Shown: positions 49,615-62,822, counted from the first letter of the stretch. The stretch is 64,000 nucleotides of DNA from Clarkia xantiana subsp. parviflora (GCA_036873135.1 JAPTYO010000003.1:25010001-25074000), one strand, 5' to 3'. Notes: generated by a model not told the origin, from the letters alone. Numbers and translations: made by a program.

Positions 49615-50170
49615 CGTTAATGAAATTTGAACTTGAAATTTCAAATTAAAATATGAAGCACTTATCAAGAATCTATAAACTGTTTGAAGTTTCATCAATA
49701 TTGAAATTCGGTGTCTGACGTTAAAATGAAGTGTCCCGTGATTCATTTTTGTTGAAATTTGGTATCTCGATGTGATTACTTTAGAGAAGCCAATTCCGAC
49801 AAAACCGACCGTTAATTTCGACCTCCCATGCACGCCCCTTTCTCGTCACCTTGCCGGAACCGTCACCTAAGAAGTTGGCCACATCCGCGCAAGTAAATCC
49901 CGCTCTGTTGTCTCTGAAAATTGCTCCACACCACTCTGTTAGAAACTTTTTTTTTTTTTTTTATGTTAAGTTTTGGGGAAATTTGGCGACTTATATGATA
50001 AGTAAAAAGTAAAGAGTGGTGGATTATGAGTGGGTGAGTGGGTAGATGAAAATGATTGAAGGGAGAGAAACACACGGAAACACCAAATTTTAATAAAAAT
50101 AAAACATGAGATTGTTCAGACACTAAATTTCAATATTGGACAAATTTTAAACAAAATTTAGATGCTTAAC
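49615..50170 (-). mobile_element. One arm of the foldback family at 62823-63717
   Basis: About 49680-50160 matches the right half of the element at 63260-63720 (TGTGATTACTTTAGAGAAGCCAA, CACCTTGCCGGAACC, CCCGCTCTGTTGTC). The second arm is not on the other side of the LTR retrotransposon, so this is a solo half or a truncated copy. Confidence 0.5.
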
Positions 50171-52736
50171 CTATATAATTGGAGTGGGATAGTGTTGTTG
50201 TGTGATAATGATTTGTCTCTAAGTTATAAACTATTAATTAATGCGGTGTTTGTTTTTGTGGCCATTGAGGCTATTATTTATATGGATATGGTAGTGACAA
50301 ATCGAGTAGAGAATTAGAGAAGAGAGTCCTAATTCCCTTCAAAGTAAGTCACCAAAAGCTTTCAATGGCAATCTATTTATGATCATATATTATTATTATG
50401 GGCCCATATATGATAATAATTTTAATCACTAAATCCTTCATTATTATTTAAGTGCCATGCATCGATTACTATTCAACATCACTTCAAATTACAATTTAAT
50501 AATAAAAGAAAAATCCGTTAAAATATGAGAATATTATAAAATAAAATAAAAGTAATTAATCGGATACATCTTTTTTCTGGATTGAAAAGTAATTCAGTTG
50601 TCACAATAATTTGCATTTTTTTATACTTGAGATATCCCACCACTAGCAGCTGACCAGCAGTCTCATTCAATTGGGAAACAACAATATTGTAAGCTTAATT
50701 ATTTATGTAAAGTTGATATATATCAAATTTGAACTATATGTAAAAGTTGTTACTTGATATGGTATTATATATAGTTAGGTTTTGGTTGTAGTCCTTATAT
50801 TATCAATAGCTTTACAATAGAATATCACTTCTAAACAATGTTGTTAATTAGGATCAGAATCCTACTCATAAATGGTGGGTAAGATTGCAATTAATGGAAT
50901 CATAAAATCTTACAAAAATTTCATAAATTATTCTATAACATAATAATTTTTCCTTAAATTAAACTAACATAAAAAATAAAATTCTTTATATTAATTAACC
51001 TTACAAAAAATAAGTTCAATTTAAAAAGTCATCCCTCTTAGACCGTTATATATAGGCATTAGCTATAAAAAAATGATAATTGTATTATTGATTTTGTTTA
51101 GGGTTGAATACATATACCTATAATATATAAAGATACAAGACTAATTATCTATAACAATATAATAAGGAAAACATAATTGGATAATATATTAAGAATACAT
51201 CTATTCCTAATATAAATCTATCTAAATATACTAAATATATTTACTTAGACCCTATATTTTATTCCCTAATAAGCCTCCGCAAGACGGACGTTTTGACAAG
51301 AATGCTGACTATGATGAATGCCCGATAATCCAATGTTATCGGAGGATGCCCGGAGAGGTCCAGTCGGCACGGCGGTAGTCGGCAATGGCGGAAGCTCGAA
51401 GGTCCAGTCGGCATTGGCGGAAGCCTGGAGAGATCCAGTCAGTATTGGCAGAGAAGAACTGAGGCGGACATGACAATAGTAGGGATCATCGGTGTGGTGA
51501 CTTTGTCAGTTGACGCTAAATCAGAGGATCGACGCAGATGTCGTCAACACAAAAGCATGAATTTATTATCTTATTAGAAAAAAAAAACTGAAATTAAAAT
51601 TGAGTAATATAAATTTATCTAAATATCCTAAAATATATTTACTAATATATTTTATTCTCTAAAACTAGTAACTAATTTACGTATGAATCTGAATCGGTTT
51701 ATGCTACTGAAATCTTAAAATCAGATGATTCTACTATTTATATATCCCGATTTTAATAACCGTACTTTAAAAAAGCATTTATCCTATCTTCACCAATTTG
51801 ATAAACTCTCATTTTCATATATATTTTATATATGACAAAGTTAGATTTTCAAAATGGGAAAGTAGTTTTATAACAAGAATAATTTAACAAGATTAACGTT
51901 GCACATTAAGCTCGTGTAAATATAAGAAACATATATATTTTTAAAGGTGTGGAAGCATATGGCATGTACTTCTGTTCACGTGAAGATGGTCCCTTTACTT
52001 GTTTTAAACTCCGAGGTCACTCTCTAAGTGTTGGAAGAGAAATTGGAGAGTGAATTCATATTCATTACGTAAATGTAGTCTGTATTAAAATTAAGGTTGA
52101 TAACTAAATCGCTACCTAAATTTTAATAAATGTAATACTATTACTTAAACTTTACTTTAAAAATAGTGTTAATTAATTTGTTATAACGTCAAATTGGATG
52201 GAAATGAGCATATGTCTGTACACGTACAACAGTATATCACATGGTTGACACATATTGATTTCTGTCTAATTTTACAAATATTATTACGGAGATAACAATT
52301 TAAAGTAGTAAAAGTCAGATAATAATTTGTAAATTAGTTAATTTCATGTAAAGATTTGATTATTAACTCTAAAATGAAGTGATAGTATATGTGTAGCCCT
52401 CTTCTATTATATAGAGTTTCTAACTCTTTCAATTTACTCGGTGAGTTAATAAGTAGTATATTTACGTGCATATGAAGTTTGACTATGCTAATATTCAAAT
52501 GAAGCTAAGATTTTGCTAAAGTATTAACAGTTTAATAAATTAAAACAAAACGAACTTACATAAACACATCTATTAAAAAGCTCCAAGTCCCTTGACCATT
52601 TTATTTGAAATTTTTTTATATAATATTATTATATAATTTAAGCAAATTTTTATAATAAGGCTCTACTATGTATTATCCTCGGAGTCAGAATCAATCTTGC
52701 TATTATATAATCCTCAAAGTCAGATCATACATTTAT
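50171..52736. other. Intergenic, AT-rich, with a GC-richer repeat patch
   Basis: No gene seen. At 51290-51540 a GC-richer block repeats GGTCCAGTCGGCA and ATTGGCGGAAGC. It is flanked by near-identical direct repeats at about 51206-51275 and 51608-51668 (TATAAATCTATCTAAATATAC...). It may be a small retroelement relic, but no ends could be fixed. Confidence 0.4.
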
Positions 52737-53034
52737 CACTACAAAAAAAAAAAAAAAAAAGTCATTTTTACGGCATTTTTTCAAGGGAAGTAACCCCTCG
52801 CAAATTATATTTTTTTAGGTATTTATTATGTTTGGAGGGAAATGCTTTACAAAACTCAAAATTTTGTAAGAGATTTTCAAGGAAGTTTCTAACCAAGCTT
52901 TTTGTTAGGAGTCATTCTCTTAAAAAAATAATATTAAATGTTGTATTTGTAAGTAATTTTTACATTTCCCTTACAAATAATGTTATAATTTATCACAAAC
53001 AAATCTCTCACAAATAATTAGATTTCTTGTAGTG
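52737..53034. mobile_element. CACTA MITE, 298 bp
   Basis: Starts CACTACAAAAAAA and ends TTTCTTGTAGTG, which is the CACTACAAGAAA inverted terminus. A TAT duplication lies on both sides (52734-52736, 53035-53037). The 18-A run directly after CACTAC is unusually long. There is no transposase. Confidence 0.85.
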
Positions 53035-53117
53035 TATATTACTTTCGGAGTAGAGTTGATCATGTCATTTGTATCATCCAAACGATGACGCTACGCACGC
53101 TCATAGTGCGGGCGGGG

Positions 53118-53118
<1 letters not shown>

Positions 53119-53180
<62 letters not shown>
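53119..53180. repeat. (TA)n microsatellite, about 31 units
   Basis: Uninterrupted TA repeat ending exactly where the Helitron at 53181 begins. Confidence 0.95.
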
Positions 53181-53183
<3 letters not shown>

Positions 53184-53397
53184 ATTATATAATGGCCAAA
53201 GGCCATTCTGTAACCGCCAAATTTCTATATGATTATCTATATTACTAAGGCAGAACTTGGTTTTACACAAATACCCTTCTGAATATTAGCTGAATTAATT
53301 AATGTAATCAATTAACTTAGGGTTTTGTAGTAATTTATTATTTCTAAATATTTGAAGAAAAAACATTACAAATTGTCACTACAAAGAATCGAACTTA

Positions 53398-54850
53398 TGA
53401 TTTAATGCATAAAAGCCACACATCTTTACCATTTATGCTAATAAAGTATTTATTACTCTCTTAATACTTAATTGTATTAAACGGTTCGAATACTAAAATT
53501 AACTTAAATTGTGAAAAAAAATTATATCAAGTTTAAATATAATCTAAAAATTTTAAATAAATTCTAGATGGACCGAGAGAAAAAAAATCATCAGAATCGC
53601 ATGATGATCATGTTTTGAAATTTAACTAACAATATTAATGTATTTCTAATGCATATCGTTGTAAGTTCATGATGATACGTTAAGAACCAATATTATTAAT
53701 ACATTTTCACAATAAATGTTATGATACAAATCATGATTTATTGTTGAAAAGTGGTTCTTTCATTTTCCTTTTCCACTTTTAGCGTATTTTTATTATTTCA
53801 AAAAAATTTAATTGATTTTGAATAGTGACATAAATATTAGCCCTACTATTATGTGCATATACATCTACAATTACAAAATATAATCAAATTAACTTTTTCT
53901 TAATTGGCTTAAGTGGTTTTTCTTAATGTGTATATTAAATACTGGTATATGCCAGAAGTGTGTGTATTGTCGTCTTGGGACATAATGAGTCTGGCTTTAA
54001 GGAATTACAAATGCATCATTAGCTCTGATAATATAAGAATAGAACTTGATTAAAAAAAAATCACGCACCAAGGGATTCTTTGTTGTTCAACAAAAAATGA
54101 GCAAAAACATATATCCACCTACGATTTAATGCATAAAAGCCATACGTCTTTACCATATATATATGCTAATAAACTTTGTTACTATCTTAATACTTAATTG
54201 TATTAACTGGTTCCGAATACTGAAATTAACTTAAATTGCGAAAAAAATATTATATCAAGTTTAAAAATAATCTAAAAATTTAAAATAAATTCTAGATGAA
54301 CCGAGAGAAAAAATTATCGGAATCGCATGATCATGTTTGGAAATTTAACTAATAATATTAATGTATTTCTAATGCATATCGTTGTAAGCTCATGATGATA
54401 CGTTAATAGCCAATAATATTAATATATTTTCACGAATAAATGTTATGATACAAAGTATGATTTATTGTTGAAAATTGGTTCTTTCATTTGTTTTTCCACT
54501 TTTAGCGTATTTTTATTATTTCAAAAAACCTTAGTTAATTTTGAATAGTGTCATAACTAAATTAGCCCTACTATTATGTGCATATAAATCTACAATTACA
54601 AAATATAATCAAATTAACTTTTTCTTAATTGGCTTAAGTGGTTTTTCCAAATATGTATATTAAATATACTGGTATATGCTAGAAGTGTGCGCATTGTCGT
54701 CTTGAGACATAATGAGTCCGGCTTTAAAGAACTACAAATTGCATTATTAGCTCTGATAATATAAGACCAAAACCTTATTTAAAAAAATCACCCACCAAAG
54801 GGCTCTCAGTTGTTCAACGAAAAAGAGGAAAAAACACATTAAATGATTCT
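53398..54850 (+). repeat. Tandem duplication, 724-bp unit
   Basis: TTAATGCATAAAAGCCA at 53402 recurs at 54126. Later landmarks (TCTAGATG.ACCGAGAG, TTTCTAATGCATATCGTTG, CATTGTCGTCTTG.GACATAA) keep the same offset. Copies differ by scattered substitutions and small indels. Confidence 0.85.
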
Positions 54851-55022
54851 TAGTCTCTCGAGCATTATTATAATTTTTTAATAATTTGTTCAAAACTTTA
54901 TATAATATGTTTATTTTACATAAATTAAGTCAATTTTTTTTGCAATGCTCACGTATGTCTAATCGTAAACAAAAGTAAATTGATATTTTAATCCACTTAA
55001 GTGGATTTCCCTAATGCTTATA

Positions 55023-55498
55023 CTAGATACCTGCGCGCGCTACGTGCGTGCGCGTTGTCTTCCTGAGAATGTTGTAATGACATCATTAGAATGACTCCGA
55101 GAATGATACACGATCGGCTCGATTCCTAGGATGATACAAGAACATAACCGTATTTTCTTAAAAAATTCAATTAAACTATGTAACATACTGTTATAATGAA
55201 AAAAAAAAAATCTAAAAAATTTAAAGTAAAATGCTCGAGGGACCGGGAGCTCTATAGTGAATGTTCTTGCTCCCGGTCCCTCGAGCATTTTACTTTAAAT
55301 TTTTTAGATTTTATTTTTATTTTATTATAACAGTATGTTACATAGTTTAATTGATTTTTTTAAGAAAATACGGTTATGTTCTTGTATCATCCTAGGAATC
55401 GAGCCGATCGTGTATCATTTTCGGAGTCATTCTAATGATGTCATTACAACATTCTCAGGAAGACAACGCGCACGCGCGTAGCGCGCGCAGGTATCTAG
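55023..55498. repeat. Near-perfect 476-bp palindrome with Helitron 3' ends on both sides
   Basis: The left arm (55023-55250) and right arm (55269-55498) are inverted copies with very few differences, around an 18-bp centre (55251-55268). Both outer ends read CTAG next to A or T, with the GCGCGCG hairpin inside, so each end looks like a Helitron 3' terminus pointing outward. Confidence 0.9.
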
Positions 55499-57596
55499 TA
55501 TATATAAAAAGACCATTAGGTAGCGGTTTTGATTCATGGTTTTATGTCCGAATTGACGCCTCCTACCCACCCCACTTTGGCAGTTATTATTATTTCTCTT
55601 CTAAAGAGAATGCATCGAATTATATTTCTGGTAAAAATAATAATTATATATGATAAAAAAATCAAAATATATGATAAAATCGGTAAATTTAAATTTTAAA
55701 CCTATCAGAACTTAGGCTTGCACTTAGTCAGCCTCCACTTAATAATTAAAGTATCGATTTATTCATATTTTTCAATTTTTAGAATTTAAATTCGAAAAAT
55801 TTAATTAAAGATGAAGTTCTAAACCGCTAATTTTAAAAGATGGGTTAGCTCGTGGATGAACTTTCTTTTCTGACATGACACTTGTAATATATGAACGTGA
55901 TGCATATAGATTTCACTCCACATGCATGCATGATTTTATAGATAAGTTATGAATCTAATACCAAACGTCCTCCAACAATATATATATGTTTCACTACAAC
56001 ATTGGATAGCAAATTCCTTTTGGCACAAAATATATATGTAACATGACAAAAAAGATGCATTTATCCTGATAAGGAAACGTAACGAATCGGTTGATTATAA
56101 CTGTTATTTTTTCTTTTGTATTATTTGAGCCTAGATATTTTCTTCATCAACCCAATGTTTAAGTTTGGCTAACTATATATAACCTTGATGGCTAACACGT
56201 TTGTTCCACTTATATGGCAGAAAAAAACATTGGTGTAAGAGTTCTTGTTGAGGTTATTAGTTAGATAAAAAATGAACATATGGTTAATTAATTATCAAAT
56301 TGTAGATGATGTTTGAAAAGTGGAACAAATTGCTAGTTGCCGTTTTTATTTATATTTTTTCGACTGCCCAAATATTAGCTAACAATTAGTTCGATTGCCA
56401 AAACATCAGCTACCATTTCCCGCATAATGTACAAATTAGACGGAAATCTTAATGAAGCTAGTAATTTGTACACAAGTGAAACATGACCTAGGAAAATATT
56501 TAAAAAAAAAGTCGACCAGTAAACTATTCAACTATCCAAATATCAGCTAGCAATTTGATGATTAAAACCATGAACATAATTAAACTAGTCCCGGTCCAAT
56601 TTTTTTGTTAAATTGAATTCCGACCATATTTAGGAGAATCCTTACTCGCGTCGTAGCCAGCTTGTAAATGGTAAAACGCTAGTTATGAAGATTTTGTGTT
56701 TTTATTTGTAAAATTTTCGGACTAACCACTTGACTAACAGTTATAAAACATTAAAACTGAATGCCCACCGCGTGATTTTTTTAATGAGGGGTTTAACGTG
56801 ACGTTGTAGAGATACAAACATGCCCAATCTGATACCATGTGAAAGTATAGACTGACCAATTGACCAACTGTTCTAAAACATTAAGGTGATACATGAAGAC
56901 GTTGTTTCAATTTTATATTTCAACAATTCCCTTCACGTGTGGGCTGAAACATTTTGATTGTCCATCACGTGAATTTTTTTAATCAGGGGGTTTAAACTCG
57001 GCGCTGTGGATATTCGTACATGTGCGCTCTGTTACCATGTGAAAATTTCAGACTAACCACTTAACCAACTGCCATAAAACCTTAAGGTGGCATGTTAACG
57101 TCCCAACCCATTTCTATTTAATCAATCAGTGCCTTAATTAAAAAGGCCTTACGGTGCGGGGAGTGTTAAAGTGAATTATACCATAAGTCTGTATACCTCA
57201 TATCGGTCAAATAATATATAATTGTTCTCTATTAATCTGTTGAGTTTGATTCGGCCTAATGTGAATTCTAACATTATTTCAAATGTTGAAATCTAAAAAT
57301 CCACTTAAAACACGAATCGCTGAACCATTACACCGTTTTAAAACGAGATAATTAAAAAGAAGCGGTTATTGTGGTTAGGTTAACCTGCATATGAATCTGC
57401 ATTTCTTTGCCTCCAGTAACCGCCTATCACACGTTTCAAAACTTTACAACCTTCCAAATTACAAAATACGTATCAGAATTTGCAGCCTTCTTCAGAGAGA
57501 GAGAGAGAGCTTAGAGAGAGAAAGCTTAGCTCCGACCAACCGACCCAGAAAGAGAGAGATAAGAACGCAATCAATGCTCACTTCATGAAAACCTTC
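55499..57596. other. Intergenic, with decayed repeats upstream of SWEET
   Basis: No gene seen. Two or three related segments at about 56705-57110 share CAGACTAACCACTT.AC.AACTG and TACCATGTGAAA, a motif often left by old retroelements. Related copies lie inverted in the first SWEET introns. A GA-rich leader-like tract (GAGAGAGAGAGAGC) is at about 57496-57530. Confidence 0.4.
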
Positions 57597-57604
57597 TATA
57601 TAAA
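57597..57604 (+). promoter_or_regulatory. TATA box of the SWEET gene
   Basis: TATATAAA, 75 bp before the ATG at 57679. Confidence 0.55.
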
Positions 57605-57678
57605 CCCCTTCTCTTTCCTTCTCCACTATTATAACTTCTTAATTCTCTCACCGCAACCGCCTGTAATTCTTAGCTCTC

Positions 57679-58479
57679 ATGGAGGTTCTGCATTTCGTGT
57701 TCGGTGTTTTTGGTGGGTCTTTGCTCAAAATCTCGTTTTTAGACGTTTTTTGGTTGATTTCTGATGATGATTCGCAATTTTTTTGGGTTGTTTGCAGGGA
57801 ATGCAACTGGTCTCTTCTTGTTCTTGGCTCCTGTGTTAGTTCCTTAATTAATTTCTCTTTTATTTTATGCAAGATTACTTCTTTTTGTAAGTTTAAGTCG
57901 GGAACTTTAAGGTTAAAGTCAGTTAAGGTTGGTTGTACTAACTGTTAAACCGACTTTCATTTGTTGAAGTACAGAGACTAAGTCGTTTATTCACGTAAAA
58001 CCGTAAAATCGGACAATTTGTCTAGTGGTTAGCTTGAATTTTCAGATAGTAATAAAGTGGAGTTCGGACTAATAAAGAGTAAGTCATGTATTTACGTAAA
58101 ACCATATAGTTGTTCAGTTGTTAATCTGAACTTTCAGATAGTATCGGAGCGGAGTTCACACTAATAAAGACTAAGTCATGTATTTACGCAAAATCGGAAA
58201 GTTGGTTAGGTCATGTGGTTAGTCTGAACTTTCAGATAATATTAGAGCAGAGTTTTATAATAAAGATAAAGTCACGTATTTACGTAAAATCAGACAGTTG
58301 ATCAAGTATTAGTCTGAACTCTGCTCAGATACTATCTAAAAGTTCAGACTAGCTACTTGATCAACTCTTCTAAAATTTAAGATGATAGATTAGTTGTGAG
58401 TTAGTCTTTCTTTATATTTCAACAAATTTTTCATGGAAAAATCAAGTTTAAATCTTGCAGAAAACCTTATATTGGAAAC

Positions 58480-58515
<36 letters not shown>

Positions 58516-61500
58516 TTAAAAGTTCTTCCCGAGAAGGCCTTATTTAATGAAGTGTTGCAATAAATAGGATCACCTTCAAGAGGATCATCAAGAGTAGATC
58601 AACGGAGGAGTTTTCAGGCATTCCCTATGTGATGACCCTACTCAACTGTCTTCTCTCTGCATGGTAATTTATTCCTTTGTTTTTGTGCTCATTGGTAAGC
58701 AAATAAAGTACTCACGTTCAAAACGCATTCGAGCATGATAAATGTAAAAGAAAAATGTAAAAATATTCGTAACAAACAAACATTACTTTTTAATTTTTAC
58801 GGACTGATCATTGGTGCAAGTAGTGACTATTCTAAAAACTATTTACTATTCTAAAAACTATTTAATTTTGAGAATAATTTGAGGGCTTACTCTCTTTTTA
58901 AAGAAAATTATATAGTTATGTGGCCTTGATTAATTGCTCACTACTTATATTAACTCATATTGTCTTCTATTAGAACAAAAAAATGGTATTAAAAATAAAC
59001 AAAGCTTCCCACTATTGTCCCTCTTATACTTTCTCAACATTCTCCTCCATTTCTTTATGCAAAGTTGTCTTTCTCTCTTTCAACTTCTTCTTCTAAGAGC
59101 TAAACTTCAAAATGAGTAAACAAAATATTAAAATATAAAGATTAAATTACGTTTTCATTTATTACTTAAAAAATTTAGTCAAATGATTCGTCTAAAATCT
59201 CACATAATACGAGAGCGCACGTGTTAAATTACCGCAGCGTCAAGTAAAACTCAATTTAACTAAAAAGTTTCATGTAATAACCTTTTTAAAATGTTTCGGC
59301 ACATTCACAAATGAGAATATTGAAGTATAAAGATTAAATCATTAATCTATCTTTTTCTAATAGGTTTTCATAATGTGCGTAAATAGGTACGGACTCCCAT
59401 TCGTGTCGCCGAACAACATCCTCGTATCCATAATTAACGGCACCGGAGCTCTAATCGAGCTCGTTTACGTCATCATCTTCCTCATTTACGCGCCGAAAAA
59501 AGAGAAATCCAAGATCCTCGGCCTTTTTACGTTCGTGGTGGCTATTTTCTCCGCCGTCGCCCTAATTTCCGTCTTTGCCCTCCACGGCAGCTCGAGAAAA
59601 CTCTTCTGCGGCTGCGCAGCCACCGTATTTTCCATCATCATGTACGCTTCGCCATTGTCCATAATGGTAAATCTCAAAACTTGAAAATGTAACTTACTTT
59701 TACTTTCTTACCTTGTTTCACATATAAATAAAGAGTTAAAAAACTAATCACGTACGGTCTAAAATTTGCACATGTTGGCTTTAGCTGTCACAAATTTAAA
59801 TTGTCTTAAGCGTCTCATTTTTCGTTTTCGTTGATTTTAGGTTTTTCGTCCGTTTTTTTCTAATAAGTTCGACATAATTTGGTTCCATGATTCCATAAAT
59901 TCTTGGAAGACATGGATTGAAGAAAATATATATGCAAATCCGTCAAATTTAATAGAAAAAATCTGACAAAAAAATCAACGAAAATGAAACTTTGGAAAAA
60001 AAAAAAAACAATAATTTAAACCTAAAGTAACATGTACCTCTGACTGTAATCAGATTCTTAATCCATATATAAATTACTGTTTTTTTTTTTATGATGCAGC
60101 GGTTGGTAATAAAAACAAAGAGCGTGGAGTTCATGCCATTTTTCTTATCATTGTTCGTATTCTTGTGCGGCACCTCTTGGTTTATCTACGGTTTACTCGG
60201 CCACGATCCTTTTATCGCGGTAAGTACATATATATTATACATGATTTAAAAGGGTTAATTACATAAAAATGATATCCCAACTTTGCATACTTTATAATAA
60301 AAAAATTACATGGATTTTAATTTTTCAAATTTTTTTATCCGAACATTTAAAGTCGAGGCAAAATTTTACCTACGTCCGTCTATAGTCATTAAAAATGGAT
60401 GAAAAGTTGTCATGTCTGTCACAGATAACAACATGTTTAGCAAGTGGAATAAGAATAGATAATTAGAAATAAGAATTCTATATTCGAAAAATATATAAGT
60501 TGTTTGGTAACTAAATACTATATGGAATGAGGAATAGAAATAAAACATTAATTTTTTTTATCCTTTTTTAAACCACTATCGCGTAGATTAGTTTCTAACG
60601 ACCACATATGAGGCCAGAAGGCTTCAATTGAGCATTCTGGCCCGATCGTAGCTACACGTGGCTCTATTGGGGCACTCTTTGGCTCTGGCCAGATTCCTGA
60701 CTGGAGGCTATGGTCGGAGCCACAAACTTATGATTGTGGCTTTTAGTCGGAGTTACAGAGCTACAAATTGAAGACCGAAAGCTATGGTCGAAGTAGGGCT
60801 GGTCTAGAGGAATTTGAGGCCTAAAATCATAATTTAAATTGGGGATTTTTTTGTTAAAATATTGATTTTTGTAATATATTAAATTGCCAATTAAACGAAA
60901 TTTTTTATTAAAAAATTATTTTTAAGCTTTTAAGTATGAACGTTTTCATGATTATGATGTTTGCATAAGACATTCAACTCAAAATATAAAATATAAAAGG
61001 GAACTATTGCCTCTTAAAAATGAGGTCTAAAACTATTATTTTATTGGCTTTACCCTTGAGCTGTGGAGCGCGTAAACCTTAGAAGTACAAGTGGGTAAAA
61101 AATGTTTAGGTAAAAATAGACAAAGTTGGAATTTTTTTTTAATAATTAAACCTATTGAAAATTATGATTTTTTTAAACTTAAAAGCATATTTTAATTTTG
61201 CTGAAAGCACCCACTTTAGTGATAACTTTAATTTTTAGTCTTAAATAAATTGCGAAAAATAATTATGTAAATTAACTAAAAATTAAGTTATCTCTTTTGA
61301 TTTTTCTAATTAGGTGCCCAATGGATTTGGATGTGGGCTAGGGACTGTGCAACTGATATTATATGCAATATACCGCAAAAACAAGGGTGACCCCAAAAAA
61401 GCAGACTCAAATGGCGCACCCACCTCCTTGGAGATGGCCCGTGGCGACGACAAACCTAGCCAGAACCCGAAGCAGCAACTTGACTCGAGACAAGCACCGG

Positions 61501-61523
61501 TTTACAAAACCGACATGGTTTAA
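57679..61523 (+). CDS. SWEET1-like bidirectional sugar transporter
   Basis: Seven-helix MtN3/saliva-family uniporter that moves hexoses or sucrose down their gradient, normally across the plasma membrane. Exons 57679-57712, 57798-57834, 58568-58663, 59387-59666, 60100-60219 and 61314-61523 join in phase to 258 aa, the usual six-exon plan and length. Repeat 1 has [36 protein letters not shown] and [13 protein letters not shown]. Repeat 2 has [35 protein letters not shown] and [16 protein letters not shown]. The C-terminal tail (about 40 residues) is hydrophilic and ends APVYKTDMV. It is closest to clade I SWEET1, members of which mainly carry glucose; the substrate here is inferred. The first two exons are tiny (34 and 37 bp). 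Confidence 0.95.
57960..58400. repeat. Imperfect ~100-bp tandem repeats in SWEET intron 2
   Basis: Four units contain AAGTCATGTATTTACGTAAAA at about 57968, 58077, 58168 and 58267, each followed by GTTAGTCTGAACTTTCAGATA-like sequence. A final inverted piece follows at about 58320-58375. Confidence 0.75.
58482..58512 (+). repeat. 31-nt poly-T tract near the SWEET exon 3 acceptor
   Basis: Uninterrupted T run 55 bp upstream of the acceptor at 58567. It may be the complement of a retroelement tail or an expanded polypyrimidine tract. Confidence 0.85.
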
Positions 61524-62822
61524 GTTGTCTATTTGGTTTTTACCATTTCGAGTGATTGGGTTCGATTGGGTCGGGTCGGGTCGGGTAATCTAATGAGCTT
61601 AGTATGGCTCAAGGTGAAGGTGGTATTGGATAATCAAATTGGGATTTAGGAGCTAATTAGCTAGCTAATCCTTTTATATGTACTAGCTTTTGTGCCAATT
61701 GAGGTTAGTTACTACCTTCATTTCCTAATGACTCTTTTTATAATTTTGAACTTAATGTGTTATTAATATGCAAGTGTATCTAATAAAATATATGATAATA
61801 TCTAGTGTAAGAGTGTATTCATTTAAAGGCTTTTGTTAAGACTACCTCAATTTTTTTTATTGATTTGAGATACTGATGGTTTTGGGAATAAGACGTACGC
61901 ATTAACTATATGTCTAATAAGTTTAAATTTGTGTGTGAAGATGTTCGGTATACTAATAATTACATTTTAATACCTTCTCTTAAATTGATCTTTGTGAATA
62001 ACAACTTTTCATTACTTGGTCTGTAACTCATGAGTTTCGGCTTAGCTACATCAGTATTTTATAATAGGTTTTTTCAACATTCAATTAGTTCACAATTATA
62101 TGATTCAGCCTAGCTGACTCGGCTTTTCATGAGAGCTCTTTAATAATATTTTTTTTTAAAAAAAATAGTGTCACTAGGATTTGAATATATGCACTTTGTT
62201 ACTACTTGTTAGGGAATAAAAAATACGTATTAACTAAATATCTCATAAAAATTGAATTTATATGTGAAAATTTAGAATATATATATATATGGGAGAATTT
62301 AAATTTGGGCTTTGAGATTTTCTTTTTTGGTGTAAATATCTTTTTTCGGCATAGAGACCATGATTTAATTGGCCGGGCCAAATCCGGTTTTAGCGGTTTG
62401 GGCCTAGTGAAAACTACTAACACAGAGATCCTGTATTTGTGTGCACCGGGTTTTTTAACACACCCATCAAAATTGTCGAAAAACTACCAAAATCGGATTT
62501 TTTATGGGGTATAGTCGTGCGCCTGGGGCATACATCTTTATAGACTTCATCTCTCAGTTCAATGCCGTTTGTGTCGCTTCATTAAAAAAGAAAGAGGATG
62601 ATATTATAATGCACTTTTGAAACTCACATAATAATTGCAGTAATTATTTATGTTTTAAAGTACATTTACAAACATAATGTAGTAATATTCTAAAAAAACA
62701 TAATGTAGTAACTAGTACGTAATAATTAATTAATAGACAAACATATACTAGTTTAAGATAAATAATTAACGTCCGAAGCATTTAGGTTTATGGCTATTTA
62801 AGTTTAAAATTAAAAAAATTAT
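61524..62822. other. Intergenic 3' of SWEET, no gene seen
   Basis: 3' UTR of SWEET with repeated GGGTC (GGGTCGGGTCGGGTCGGG, about 61569-61585), then AT-rich sequence. No feature could be supported. Confidence 0.4.

Larger units (their letters stand above)
53181..55498 (+). mobile_element. Helitron, non-autonomous, with internal 724-bp duplication
   Basis: Starts A|TCTATTATATAATGGCC, the same terminus as at 15968. Ends GTAGCGCGCGCAGGTATCTAG|T with a GC-rich palindromic 3' region (GCGCACGCGCGTAGCGCGCGC). It contains two head-to-tail copies of a 724-bp block (about 53398-54121 and 54122-54850). Its last 476 bp form a large palindrome. It has no RepHel gene. That the 5' and 3' ends belong to one element is inference. 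Confidence 0.6.

Noticed and set aside
59748..60090. Element inside SWEET intron 4
   Set aside because: Some phrases resemble the GTTAAAAACTAAT-type ends seen elsewhere, but no matching second end was found.
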